DNA of 64,000 bases. Origin: Paraphaeosphaeria minitans. Lineage: Eukaryota > Ascomycota > Dothideomycetes > Pleosporales > Didymosphaeriaceae. Position 1 is the stretch's first letter. Each line of letters starts with the position of its first letter. The stretch spans positions 558,001-622,000 of the forward strand of contig WJXW01000011.1 of assembly GCA_015832175.1 (NCBI GenBank), read 5' to 3'. Below, piece by piece: positions 22,882-34,226 of the stretch. The notes under the pieces were generated by a model that saw only the letters and a program-made list of their open reading frames with translations, had not been told where the DNA came from and searched no databases. The position numbers and the translations under genes are program-made.

Positions 22882-23076
22882 TGTTATAGTAAAAAGGGCT
22901 TAAACTATTATAAGATATTTAGGAGCAGAGTTGTAAAGAATACAAAGAGCTAATTATAGGAAAGGATGCCAAAAGGGCAGACTATATACAAAAGAGACAA
23001 GCCTCTTGGCAAGAATCCCATAATATGAATTAGTGGATCTAGAAAGAATTACGGAAGTGAGTGTTTTACTTCAACA
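22882..23076 (-). repeat. 5' LTR of Cop1
   Basis: 195 bp; plus-strand view TGTTATAGTAAAAAGG to CTTCAACA. Followed by TTCTC, the target duplication. Confidence 0.94.
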
Positions 23077-23149
23077 TTCTCCTCACCTTTACTCCTACTC
23101 TCCTCCCTCTCTTTTAGTCCTTCTAATACCTATTTAATAACTTTGCTAT

Positions 23150-24530
23150 AGTTATAGCTATAGTTAACTACACTCTAGGTGGAATAGCTGCTTCTAGTGC
23201 TAGTGGTAGGAAGGGTAGTAATAACCTAAATAAGCGTGGCCCTACTAGTAATATAAAGGCGGACCTCTTTATCTACCCTTCTAAGTCTACTAAGGAGTAC
23301 ATTATTAAGTAGTGTATATTATTCTAAAAACCTTTTGTATCCTGTTACTAACTTTCCTAATTAGGGCGAGGGCTAATTAGTGTGTAAACTGCGATTTTCT
23401 ACGTGAACTAGCTTACTTTATCTATAGCCTAGGCATATAGGGTGTTACTCTAGGTCCTGTTCTTTACACTACTAGCGTCTATAAGAATAATAGCCACTTA
23501 GACCTTACTATTTAGCACTTTAATATTAGTAATAATAAAGTAGAGACTATTACTAAGTTCTTTAGCTTAAGCACTAAGGAGGCTCTATTAAAGCGTAGAT
23601 ACTATAATGCTAATATTAATATAGGTATCTAGTATACTACTACCTCCTCTTGTTTTTTTCCTTCTTCTCTAATTAACTATTACTACACCTACTGCTAGAA
23701 TAAGAGTAGGAGGAGTAAGCTCTATTTTAGTAGTAAATGCAGCGTTTCCTATCTAGAAGGTAAGCTGCTAAACTAAAGAGGGTGTAATAAGTGCTAAATA
23801 AATAGTAACTATACTTCTTACTTCTTTTATTATAAGTTTTAGTTCTAATTTCTTATTACCTAAGCTAATATCTCTTTCTTTTTAAGTAAGCTAGCTAACC
23901 CTAGCACTAGTCTTTCTGTAAATAATATTATTTTAGCTATTAATATCCTTCCTATTAGTATAACCTACTTTTAGGCTCTTTTTAGTTACGCTTTTAAGGC
24001 TGTTTCTGTCTTTAATGCTCCTATTTCTAGGGAGCCTATAAAACTCTAATACACTATTACTATAAACTATAGTCCTCTTTTCTTAGTAGCCCTTTAAGAT
24101 TGTTTCTAAAAGTCTTCTAGAGGTTTCCTTTAGTCTCCTCCTAGTAGTGCTTTATTATTTTAGGGTTTTAGTCCTCCTATTTAACAGGGTTCTTATTCTA
24201 GCTCTAATTATAGATCGCCTAGTTCTAGATTACCTATGCGCCTAGATTCTCCTACTAGAGAGAATACTCCTCTTTAGCCTTAGCTATCCTCTTAGTCTAC
24301 TTATTCCTAGTATTTTTATTCTAGTTCTCTTTTACCTTATTAGCAGTCTGTTAATTAGGCTACCTAAAATCGTGCTAGATCTCTTCTTTAGTCTAAGGTA
24401 ACTAGGGCCTCTAGCTCTATAGAGTCCTAAACTCTAAATACTTATTAGTCCTGCTGCCACTATAGAGATGATGTTACTATTAATAATAAGGAGGATAATA
24501 ATTAGTGCTCTAATATATCTTCCTCCCTCT
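23150..24530 (+). pseudogene. GD1 antisense frame, Cys-rich and Ser-rich, function unknown
   Basis: Antisense to GD1, between integrase remnant/protease side and the 3' LTR. With RIP stops read through, the plus strand keeps long open stretches: LDLTI*HFNISNNKVETI then KEALLKRRYYNANINIGI (about 23490-23640); a Cys-containing block with CNKC*INSNYTSYFFYYKF (about 23780-23850); and a Ser/Pro-rich tail (about 23990-24470). A shift of frame near 23310 occurs in both GD copies, so there may be an intron or two ORFs. The minus strand is also fairly open here, so orientation is a judgement based on the Cys pairs and Ser/Pro bias. Not recognised as a known family. Confidence 0.4.
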
Positions 24531-24659
24531 CTTTTACTAACTGCCTATAGTTAGCTTTCCTAATTCTGTATTAGGAAAGGATTAGGCTAGTTTAACACAA
24601 TATTAGACTTTAAGGTAGACACATCTTAGTCTATATTAAAATCTAATGCTTCTACTCTT

Positions 24660-24690
24660 TTTAAAATAACCACCTTCTTGTGCATAGTGT
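24660..24690 (-). other. Deletion junction in GD1
   Basis: aaaataaccacctt is followed at once by cttgtgcatagtgtagg. In GD2 the left part (near 47002) and the right part (near 50315) are 3.3 kb apart, each carrying a ccacctt/ccactttt-like word. The junction therefore looks like a microhomology deletion that removed RT, RNase H and integrase. Confidence 0.75.
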
Positions 24691-27600
24691 AGGTAATCCC
24701 TAATTACCTAGCTGCTATTGCCTAACGTTCTCGCGCTTATTGTCTAATTAATTCTACTTAACTAATTTCCTACTTATCTTCTCTATCTTCTACCTCTTTA
24801 TCGCTAAGGTATATACTAATAGGGTAACCCTATAGCAAGTGTACTTCTCTTATAAGTATACCCTTTACATATTTCCTAAATCCTTATTGCTTGTCTTATA
24901 GTTAGAAAGTAGTAGAGTATCTAACCTAAGGAAAGAGACTATTCTTTTCCTATCTATAGAGGTAACCCTACACAGGCATTAGCCTATTAGGGTGAACTCT
25001 ATAGCTAACTAAGTAGCTATTATAAAAGAGGTGCCTAAGATAATAGGCTTCCTAATATTTCTTATAATCTTAAAATAAGTAGGAATTGTAATTAGCCTAA
25101 CCTTAAGTAGTATACTATAGGCAGTTCCTATATACTTATCTAAATCTCTACTAGCTTCTACTATGCCTAATTATTCTTTAGTAGGTAAGTGGCTCTAATC
25201 TTAGTTCTAGATTATAATATTAAGTGCCCTTATAGTAGTATACCTTATAATATTTAGTTCTAATCCTAAGTTAAGCAGAATCTTGCAGTAGCTTCTAAGA
25301 ATAGTAATAAAATAGGTAGAGAGTTTTGCTAGAATACTCTAAACTCCTATCTATTCTTCTAGCTTAGTGCGACTTTAGAGGTTAACCTTATTAGCTTCTT
25401 CCTAATACCTATCCTACACCTCTTTAATACTATATTAGGTACTTTATACAGCGTTTCCTTATGCAATCTAGTGCAGTCTAGGGTGTAACTTCTCTATTAT
25501 TACTTCTAACAGGATAGTAGGTTCTTAAGGGTAGTCTTAACTTTATTTTTTTATCAAAACTTATCTTTATTATATCCCTATAAAGACATTCCCTAATTTA
25601 CTCCTATTTAATTAGTTATTAAGCTTCTTTTCTTTTTTAGATAGTAGTTACTAGGCCTTTAAATATAGTTTGTCCTAAGAAAATATTAATCTAACTGTAA
25701 TACCTCTTACTTTTTAGGTTAGTGCTGCTATTAGGATAGAATTAGCATTTAGGGTGTTAATAAGTGCGACTAGCTCTTTATCTAATAGAGGAGTAGAGGC
25801 TATTTAAGCACCTTTCTTTCTACTAGCAGCCTTAGCTTCTAGTATAGCTTAGATAATACTCTCCTCTATTATCTAAGTAGGTTTAGAAGCTCTTTAGTTT
25901 GCTTCTATAACTACTACTTACAGTATTAATTTATTGTTATTAATTACTAGTAGAGGAGATCCTAGGCGGAATTCTCTAATCTATAGCTAGGGATTAATCT
26001 TAATCTTTCTTTCCTAAAGGTCTCTTATTTAAGCTACTAACACTAGTTTGCTTACTCTAGCCCCTATAACCCTTTTAATACTTAGTTAGTTCTATTATTC
26101 TTATAAGCTCTTTTCTACTACCCTAGTCCTAGTAGTATTTACTTCCTTAGTTATATTAACTTTTTTAGATAGGTAGGAAACCTCTAATAAAGTAGCGTAG
26201 AAGGCTTTAGCCCTTTTTATTACTTCTATCTCTAGCTCCTAGTCTCCCTACTTACTACTTATTAACCTAAAATATAATTAGCCTAATTTATATTTAAAAT
26301 AGGTAGAGGCTTTCTTACCCTTTAGGTCTAGCACTTAGCTAAAATTCTTCTCTAAATCCTTATTAGTAATGTTAAAATACTATTTAATCTCCCTAAGTAG
26401 GTACTAGAGCTGTGCATCTCCCTAAGAGTAGGGTATAGGCCCCCTGAATTTCTCTATCTAAAGGTGTTTTAGGCTATAGTAGAAGTTAAAAAACTAGCTA
26501 TTAGTATTAAAGATTTTATAGTACTAACCTTTTTTAATAAAGCTTTAGCGCTAAGGGTAGTCCTTTACAATATACCTAGTCTTTCTATAGGTTCTATAAG
26601 TCTAGGCTTAATATTCCTAATCGCGAATCACCTAAGTACCCGCACTAGGGTTTATAATAGGGTTATAGGAGCTTTTAAATGTCCTATTATTGCGTTCTAT
26701 ATAAAGGGTTAGCCCTATAAGCTTATTAAAAGTATATTAGTTATTAGCTAGCTTATTAAGAACAAAACTAGCAGTAGTAGGTATAGAAGCTTTCTATTAC
26801 TTATATTTTTCTATACTAAAGGTAAGTCCTTCTATCTTTATAATAACTTCTTAGACTTATATATCTACTTCTTCTTTATAATTTTTATTTCCTCTTATTT
26901 TTATTTCCTCCTATACCTTAAAGAACTTCCTAGGTAGTAGAATAAGTAAGATTACTAATAAAGTAGCTTTAGAATAAGCTAGATTTATAGTAACCTATCT
27001 CTCCTCCTACTATACAGCCCTAATTACCTTATTCTAGTCTCTGCACTAGCGAAGGAAATCGTACATTTCTTACACCTAATAGGTGTTTATATTACTTCCT
27101 CTTAGGCAACTCTCTATTAGCATTCTATACATAACTATAGTCTTATTGTCTTAGCTAAGACCTCTAAAGAAAAGAGTCCCTACTTCTATCTACATAATCT
27201 ATAATTAGGCAAGGGTAGCTTAAGTATAGCTATTAAACTTATAGAAGTAGTTATTTAGTGTAATAGGCTACTAGCTTACTTTATTAAGCTAGCTCTTAAG
27301 GTAAGCTCTAGTTAATTTTTAGTATTCTAAGTCTATTAATAAGTACTTAGAGTAAAGTATCTTCTAGAAGTCTTTCTAGTTAACTAAAGCACTTTTATAG
27401 GCTAGCAGCTTTATAATATCCTTTTAGTAGGTGCTTAAGTAGAAGTAAAGTAGCTTTTATTTCTTAAGCTCTTTACTCTACCCTACTCTTTCTACTTAAA
27501 AGTTATAGTCCTTTAGGAAGGTAGTAATATTAATACTACTAAAGCTTAGTGTATTGCTGTTGTTTAGGCTTAGAGTAAACTAAGCTATATTTCTCTTTTA

Positions 27601-27750
27601 GGGAAAGCTTTCTATTTCTAGTCCTTTATTCTTAAACTATTTTTTTTTATCTATGTCTTCTAAAAGGTAATTAGTAATACCCTAGCTTATCTAGCTAGTG
27701 CTGCTCTTAGCAGGGGTAGTTAGATAAACAGGGTTATTATAAAACTTATG
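24691..27750 (-). pseudogene. GD1 gag and protease remnant
   Basis: Minus-strand homolog of about 50330-53400 in GD2. The part nearest the junction (about 24700-25300) corresponds to the retroviral-type protease and linker; further right is Gag. It is heavily mutated; I can follow it only by alignment with GD2 and by the position between 5' leader and RT. I do not recognise a CCHC knuckle with confidence. Kept gag but no polymerase, so non-autonomous. Confidence 0.65.
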
Positions 27751-27954
27751 TAAATCTGTTTTATCTTCTTTTTTTTTGTTTTTCTTCTGTTATCTGCTTA
27801 TTCTTATATTAGTTTTCTATTAGCGATTTAGCTTTAGGTATGCGGATAATAATCTTACTTAATAGAATCCTACTACTAATACCTTGCTTCCCCTTTTGTC
27901 CCTAACTTAATTATTGCTTAGACTAGAATTATTTAGGGTCTATTATATTTGCTC
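27751..27954 (-). other. GD1 5' leader, nothing recognised
   Basis: About 200 bp between the gag start and the tandem repeats; T-rich on this strand. No motif seen. Confidence 0.4.
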
Positions 27955-28460
27955 TTTCTAGAAGTCTAGTGGCTACTTAAAGGTCCTCTAGTCTATCGCT
28001 CTTTCTATCTAATAGCTACTTAAAAGTCTATTAGTCTGTTGTTATTTTGTTCCTAGGTAACTAATAACTACTTAAAAGTCTATATAGTCTGTACTAGCAC
28101 TAGATAGCTGCTCGAAAGTCTATTAGTCTATTGTTGTTTAGTTCTAGGTGATTGGTAACTACTTAAAAGTCCATTAATCTGTCTATCTAGGCGACTAATA
28201 ACTACTTAAAAGTCCATATAGTCTGTCTGTCTATGTACCTAATAGCTACTTGAAAGTCTATTAGTCTGTTGTTGTTTTGTTTCTAGGTGATTGGTGACTA
28301 CTTAAAAGTCCATTAATCTGTCTGTCTGGGCGACTAATAACTACTTAAAAGTCTATACAGTCTATCTATCTTTGTACCTAATAGATACTTGAAAGTCTAT
28401 TAGTCTTATCGCTCTATTCCTAGCTATTTAGCAGTTACTTAAAAGTCTACTAAACAGCTT
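27955..28460 (-). repeat. Tandem repeat in the 5' leader of GD1
   Basis: Eleven units of about 42-51 bp, each with the core ctacttaaaagtctattagtc (near 27970, 28017, 28068, 28110, 28156, 28201, 28251, 28298, 28340, 28386, 28435). GD2 has eight. The block 28156-28297 is repeated as 28298-28439, which accounts for the three extra units. Lies between the 5' LTR and gag on the minus strand. Confidence 0.9.
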
Positions 28461-28537
28461 CTATTAGTTCTTTAAATACTTATCGCTATACTTTTCTATA
28501 TCCTTTTAAAAGCAGCCCTATGTCCCTCGCTAAAAAT
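28461..28537 (-). other. GD1 leader next to the 5' LTR
   Basis: 77 bp between the repeats and the LTR. The reverse complement of taaaaattat borders the LTR; no clear primer-binding site is recognised. Confidence 0.45.
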
Positions 28538-28770
28538 TATTATATTGTAGGTGCGTTTGCCTTAAGTAAGGAATATAAAAGAATAAGTTGAGTTCTCCTA
28601 TCTAAAATCTATTATATAAATCTAACTACTCTAATTGTCTATTAGGTCTCTTTTCTGTCTTGTCTGGTTAGCGCTCCCTTTTTCCTATTCTCTAATTAGC
28701 TATCTTAAACAATAGCTAATTGGCCCTATGTTTTTCTAATTCTCTATCGTAGGCCAACCTTTACACTATA
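28538..28770 (-). repeat. 5' LTR of GD1
   Basis: 233 bp, plus-strand view TATTATATTGTAGG to TTTACACTATA; followed by ATAT, the target duplication. Confidence 0.92.
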
Positions 28771-30374
28771 ATATATATTTATCTATTTAAAGGGTACGTC
28801 CTTCTTTATAAGATTTATTAAAGGTATTATAACCTTTACGTGATTTTAGATAAATTGTTAGTTAAATCTATAGAATCCTAAGAATTCTTAGATATTCTTG
28901 GCTATCTTTAGTATTAGCTAGTTCTTAATATATTTAACTTTACTTAGTGCTATCTTAATTCCTTCTATAGTAATAATGTGTCTTAGGAATTTAAGTTATT
29001 TAATATTAAACTTATATTTCTTAAGTTTAATACAAAGGCATACTTTGTCTAGTGCTTCTAGTACTGTCTGTATATACTTAGTGTAGTCTAATTTATTTTT
29101 AGAAAAGATAAGGATATTGTCTATATACGTAATAATAAATATATCTAGATATTTATAAAGTACGTTATTAATAAGTGCTATAAAAGCTACTAGTGCGTTT
29201 ATAAGTCTATAAAGCATAACTTTATATTTAAATAGTCTGTAGCGTGATTAAAATGCTGTTTTTTATTCTTTACCTTTCTTAATTTATATAAGGTAGTAAC
29301 TGTCTCTTAGATTTATTATTATAAATATCTTAGCTTAAGATAGTTAATCTTGTAACTCTATAATATTTAGTAGTAAATATTAGTTCTTTATTATTATATT
29401 ATTAAGTTATTAGTAGTTAACGTATAGTCTGTCTAATTTATCCTTTTTCTCAATAAATATAAAAGGGCTTACTACTAGTGACTTTAATAGTTCTATATAT
29501 CCTTTCTTAAGATTTATTTAAATAAAATTACGTTCTTTAAGGAGTTCCTCTTCTACCTTACTATATAGTAGTCTAAAGGGTAACGTCTTCCCTTCTTCTA
29601 GGTCTATTATAAAATCCTAGGGTTAATATTCAGGTAGGTTTGCTTTTCTTTCTTTTTTTATAAATATATGTATCTATTTCCTATACTCTCTTAGTAAGGT
29701 AAAAGGTATACTATTGTTCTCTTTCTTGCGCTTTTTAATCTAGTAGTTCCTACTAGTGTCTACTAAGGTGTGCTTCTGTTTTTTAACTATCTGTTGTAGT
29801 ATTATATTATTAATAACTCCCTTATCTACTATTGTTTTTAGTTAATACATAGGCTTTGCTTATAATGCATAATTATAGCGTTTAAACAATATTTCCATTA
29901 TACTCTAGTTAATCTGCGGGTTATATATTATTAACTAAAGTAATTCTAAGACTAACTTATACTTAGATCCCAGTAAGACATCTAAAGTAAGTTCCTCTCT
30001 ATATTTTTAGACTATTATTATAGTAGTGACCTCTTAGTATATTTAAGGTGTCTTAGGTATTAGGGATCTATTTGCGATATAGATAATATAAAGTACTTCT
30101 TTCTCTAATATTATAAGTCCTGCTTATCTTACTATCTAATAAGATATAAAGTTCCTTTCTACTCCTAAGTCTATAAGAGCTTAAGCCTATATTCCTTTAA
30201 GCTATACTAGTAGCTTAACTAATACTATGCTTACTATAGTATTTAATTTAATAAAGGTATTTTTTTATCTAAGTTTAGGCCTAAAAAAAACATCTATTTG
30301 TGTAGGTTATAATTAAGTTTAGGTGCCTAGTATATGTTTCTAAGCATTTACTTCTATTATTATTTTTAAGTATA
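28771..30374 (-). pseudogene. Ch2 pol, reverse transcriptase and protease part
   Basis: Minus-strand continuation of Ch2 pol to the right of GD1. It includes a 73-codon uninterrupted RT piece at 28996-29217 with LINALVAFIALINNVLY and YIDNILIFS, i.e. the polymerase active site YIDDI changed to YIDNI. The protease site (LIDLRV-like) has its Asp codon at 30169-30171. RT to protease spacing (954 bp) is identical to Ch3, so no indel here. The open stretch is a remnant, not a separate gene. Confidence 0.9.
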
Positions 30375-32120
30375 TAGCTTATATAGATTGTCTTCTTTTT
30401 TTTATAAGGATATTTTGCTATTTTTCCTTATATAGTCTTTACTATTCCTATGTACTAGTTAAATTAGTAGTTCTATTATTACTTTTTATATAGAGTAGTT
30501 TGTAAAGCCGCCTAAACGTTTAGCTATGTAGTAGTATTTATAGTCTTAGTTTAGATATGTGTACTAGTATAGTTATATATAGTCTCTATTAATAAGTATA
30601 TTATAGTATTTATTACTCTTTAGTGTAAGGTAAGGAAAGTATTTTACTTATTATTTATCTTAGAGGTGTTCGTCGTAGGCTATAATAGGGTAGTCTATTC
30701 ATATCTATCTACAGTATAGTTTCTTTCTAGGTTATTCTTTATTCTTCTTTTTTTCTACCTTATATTATGTATATATTAGTTCTTCGCAATGCGTCCACAT
30801 ATAGAATTAGTGTGTAGGATTTTAGTGGTCTAGGTAGTACTTTAGTACGTAGTTTAATTCCTTATTTTTATAGGATTATATTCCTTTTAGTGCCTAGTAA
30901 AGTTCTATGTAGTCCTAAATATTTAGTTTATACTTAGGTGATATAGAGTTGTCTTCTTCCTACCTACTTTATAGGTAAGAAGTAGGAAATCTTAGTATCT
31001 CTTCTACGTCTTCTATGTTATAGTATATATTAGAGTTGTTTTCTAGATCTTCCTATAGTCGTGAGTTAAGTAAATCTAATTACTTACTTTACTCTAGTGT
31101 AACGTATTAGTAACTAAATAGCGTTATAATAACTTCTTATTCCTTATTAAGTTTTTAGTCCTTAATAGTTAGTATATTTAACTTAGTTTAATAGACTTTA
31201 TTCTTTAATCTATAGTTCCTAGCTATATAGCCTAGTTTACTACATATAAAGCATTTATAGGTCTTAGTTATTAGTTATTAACTTCTATTAGAGACGCGTT
31301 TATTAGGCTATTTAGGGCCTATCTTTCCTCTTTTTCCTTTGCTTATATAGTTAAACTAGATATCTTCTATTAGTTTGTATCTCTAGTAGTTCCTTAGCTA
31401 TTACTTTTAGACAATTCTAACAAAGTTTTTATAAACCACTTTTGCTAGTTATCTAAAGCTTATTACCTTAGGGTTTTAGTAGAGCTCTTATTATAGTAAA
31501 AACTATTCTTTATTAATCCTAATAGTTTCTTTATATAGTTCTTTAAGGTTAGTAATCTGTACACTACTACGTAAAAGTTCCTTACATAGTTTCTATTTAA
31601 GTCCTTATTTATACATATTCTAAAGAGATTTATTATCCTAGTTAAGCTGCATAGCGTATCTATAAAACTTAGCTATATATTTAGCTACTAATTATTTCTA
31701 AGTTATAGTCTAAATTTTTACTTTTGTAATAGAGTCCTTATTAGCGATCCTAAGGAGTTGTTTAAGGCATTTCTTAAAGTTATTATAATCTTTAATAATA
31801 TTAACTGCATTAGCGTGTTTATTTACGTAATTATTATTATTATTATTATAGTCTATTCTTAGGTACTTTTTAAGATAGAAATAGATCTATAATCCTATAT
31901 CTCCTTGCATGTATATTACTATAAAGACAACTTTTTTTTTATCTTTAAGGGGTTTATTTAAGTTAAATAAGTAGAGGTCTAACTAAAGAATTTAGACGTT
32001 AGTTTAAGATTATTCGCTAAAGTAGAGATTAGGTTTATACGCCTTACTACTATCCTTTATAGAAGTAATCTTAGCGGCACCTAAAGCTATAGAAGAGGTA
32101 AAAGTTTATAAAGTACTTAT
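30227..32120 (-). pseudogene. Ch2 gag
   Basis: Starts at a former ATG (ATA, 32118-32120) just inside the 5' LTR. The zinc knuckle reads CFICSKLGYIA with its first Cys codon at 31251-31253. Asn-rich segment near 31840 as in Ch3. Distance from knuckle to protease Asp is 1082 bp, so gag is -1 relative to pol, as in Ch3 (1085) and Ch4 (1088). RIP stops throughout. Confidence 0.82.
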
Positions 32121-32137
32121 ATTAAGGGTGTTTAAGA

Positions 32138-32548
32138 TATTAAATCTAAGAGGGTAGCTAGTCTTAAAGGGTTAAGGTTAGTTCTTAAACAGGAGTACTT
32201 ATAGAAGGTAGAAGGTCTTATTAATATAATAGTATTTTATAAAGTGTAATAAGTTAATAATATAGTCTACTAGAATCTAAACAATAGATTAATAAACAGA
32301 TTAAATATAAGTATAGAGAGCCTATCCTTATGTTCTTATATACTTTAAGTAATTAGTCTACTAATTACTCTAATTAAACTAATTAAGTACTAATTAGTTA
32401 CTTAGTATGTTAAGTGCTTAGTCTAATTAGTTATCTTGGCGCTCTAATTACACTAATTAGGTTATATAACCTCTTGTGCCGTGCCGCTTAAACAACGAAT
32501 ATAGATATATATAAAGATCCTAGGAGGCCTGGCCTTTAGATCTTAACA
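32138..32548 (-). repeat. 5' LTR of Ch2, U3 type b
   Basis: 411 bp, plus-strand view TATTAAATCT to GATCTTAACA, followed by GGTAA (target duplication). CTAATTAG-rich U3 near 32360-32460. Confidence 0.92.
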
Positions 32549-33388
32549 GGTAAATACCCCTAATAAGCTATAAGTGCTCTAAAAGCTATAGTACTCTATA
32601 ATAATATATATTATATCTGCGTTCTATATACCCTTATTATATCCTTTACCTCATTTTTATATGCGCAGCTCTTTTCCTTTTAAAGATTTAAACTAGCTTA
32701 TCTATATCTTTAAAGTCTAACTCTAGAATCTAGGTATCCTAAGTCTAATTATAGCCTTTCTAGTAGAGTAGGTATTGCTTTTGTCCCTTTCTTATTTACT
32801 TAGCTAGGATTTCTTCTACTTTCTAAGCTTCTCCTCCTTTAGGTATAACCTCTAGTAGCTAGGTGTTAATGTCTTTCACTCCTAGCCTTAGTTTCTATTA
32901 TTTAAGAAGGGAAATATAAAACATATTATAAATATAATAGTATAGTAGAAGGAGTAAGTAGTATACCTACGTTCTAACTGCGTCCTACACTTAGAAGGGC
33001 CTAATAAATTTTCCTAATAGCTTCTTACTTAGTTATTAAGGTATATGTATATTCTTTATGCTAAGTAGGACTAAGTCGCCTCTCTAGAATAACTCTTACT
33101 TATGCTTTTTATTATAGTACTAGCTCTAATACTCTTGTGCTAAGTGTAGGTGCTTAGTAAGTAATATATATACGCTATATATATGTTTTACTCTCTTAAC
33201 TATATCTAGTAGCTCCCCCTTTAGCCTACTGTCTACAGGAGGCGTAGTAAGGATAGGGTGCTTACTATATACTATATAGAAAGGCATTATTTTTGTTAAA
33301 TTGTAGATAGAGTTATTGTATATAAATTAAGCTGTTAGGAGCAGTTTAACCTAGTTTATTTATAAAGGTGTAATAAATATATAAAGGT
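32549..33388 (-). pseudogene. OG integrase C-terminal part and chromodomain-like end
   Basis: Minus strand. Reads as the post-core integrase region with FQRGDLVLLSIKNI then LSKKLLGKFI near 33040-33130, typical of Gypsy proteins, followed by a degraded chromodomain-like block (QYLLYQKGYD near 32760-32790). It ends at AAGGT, the target duplication of GagE, and resumes at 36698. It belongs to the same element as the minus-strand pieces at 36698, 43632 and 54277. Confidence 0.8.
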
Positions 33389-33774
33389 TGTCTGTACAGT
33401 TTATTGTACAAATAGCACTAAGTAAAATAGGGGCCTACCTACCTATAGGGACCCGCACAAGGACCCACTACTTAGGTTAGCGCTAAGAGGCAGAGACTTC
33501 ATAAGGCCTTGCCTACCTATAGGGACCTGCACAAGGACCCCCTACTTAGGTTAGCGCTAAGAGGCAGAGACTTCATAAGGCCTTGCCTACCTATAGGGAC
33601 CTGCACAAGGACCCCCTGCTTAGGTTAGCGCTAAGAGGCAGAGACTTTATAAAGCCCTCAGTGCCCCTTTGTACAATAGACAAGACGTAATCAATTAAAC
33701 CTACTTCTCACCCTTTGCACGATAGTATACTATTAATCCTCAAATACTTAATTACAGATTAAGCCAAACTAATA
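33389..33774 (+). repeat. 5' LTR of GagE
   Basis: 386 bp, TGTCTGTACAG to CCAAACTAATA. Contains three tandem units of 74-78 bp (33433-33660) with the words cctatagggacc and ttagcgctaagaggcagag. Near the start tgtacagtttattgtaca is an inverted repeat. Ends TG...TA (former CA). Confidence 0.94.
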
Positions 33775-34226
33775 CTAATTAGTAGTTAATTCCAATTAAC
33801 TACAAACTAGCAAAGTCTAAAGACAGAGCGCCCTATAAGCTAGATGCGCAGGCTCTATATTATTACCTTTACTAGAGATTAAATTTTAGATTGTACGATA
33901 AGCAGAAATAAAGTGCGTACATCTATAAAGAGTTGCACAATCTAGTCTAAGCTATTCTATAGAAAAGAAAGGAGATAATACCTTTACTAGAAATTAAATT
34001 TTAGATTGTACAATAAGCAGAAATAAAGCGCGTATATCTGTAAAAAGTCGCACAATCTAGTCTAAGCTATTCTACAGAAAAGAAAGGAGATAGTAAGCAT
34101 ATTTATAACTCTAAAAAACACATTGCATAATTAAACTAGCAATAACTAAACGCAAACACGTTGCATAATTAAACTAGCGATAACTAAACGCAGACATGTC
34201 GCATAACTAAGAAAAATAACAATAAC
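33775..34226 (+). other. GagE leader with two sets of tandem repeats
   Basis: About 450 bp between LTR and gag start. A unit of about 114 bp is repeated twice (33864-34092), each with aattaaattttagattgtac and a gcacaatctagtctaagc word. Then come about 2.3 units of about 45 bp (34090-34200) with ttgcataattaaactagc and ataactaaacgca. No ORF seen. Such repeats could serve in packaging or priming, but that is a guess. Confidence 0.75.

Larger units (their letters stand above)
15824..23076 (-). mobile_element. Cop1, complete Ty1/Copia element
   Basis: 7253 bp with two 195-bp LTRs and a perfect duplication TTCTC (15819-15823 and 23077-23081). It lies in the 3' noncoding region of GD1. Read on the minus strand: LTR, a single gag-pol frame, a long 3' noncoding region, a hairpin plus polypurine tract, LTR. 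The order of motifs (integrase before RT) is Copia-type. Confidence 0.95.
15114..28770 (-). mobile_element. GD1, Ty3/Gypsy element with RT-RNase H-integrase deleted, split by Cop1
   Basis: 233-bp LTRs at both ends (15114-15346, 28538-28770) and a 4-bp duplication ATAT. A pyrimidine run right after the left LTR is a polypurine tract on the minus strand, so the element reads right to left. Compared with its sister GD2 it lacks about 3.3 kb covering RT, RNase H and integrase, but keeps gag, protease, the antisense frame and both LTRs. With Cop1 removed it is about 6.4 kb against 9.55 kb for GD2. It could only have moved with proteins from a full copy. Confidence 0.9.
5546..32548 (-). mobile_element. 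Ch2, chromodomain Ty3/Gypsy, split by Ch3 and GD1
   Basis: A complete but interrupted element. Both LTRs are 411 bp (5546-5956 and 32138-32548); target duplication GGTAG on the left and GGTAA on the right (one G-to-A change). Removing Ch3 (with one ATTGC) and GD1 (with one ATAT) leaves about 6.7 kb, close to the 6.63 and 6.66 kb of Ch3 and Ch4. Order on the minus strand: 5' LTR, gag, protease, RT, RNase H, integrase, chromodomain, antisense ORF, polypurine tract, 3' LTR. Ch3 broke integrase, GD1 broke the RT-RNase H junction. The LTRs differ from each other by transitions, as RIP predicts. Confidence 0.93.

Noticed and set aside
27955..28460. CRISPR-like array (repeated cores at about 46-bp spacing)
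   Set aside because: Eukaryotic, inside a retrotransposon leader, the spacers are themselves similar to each other; a minisatellite.
28996..29217. 73-codon open frame as a stand-alone gene
   Set aside because: It is a RIP-stop-free piece of the Ch2 reverse transcriptase, included in that pseudogene.
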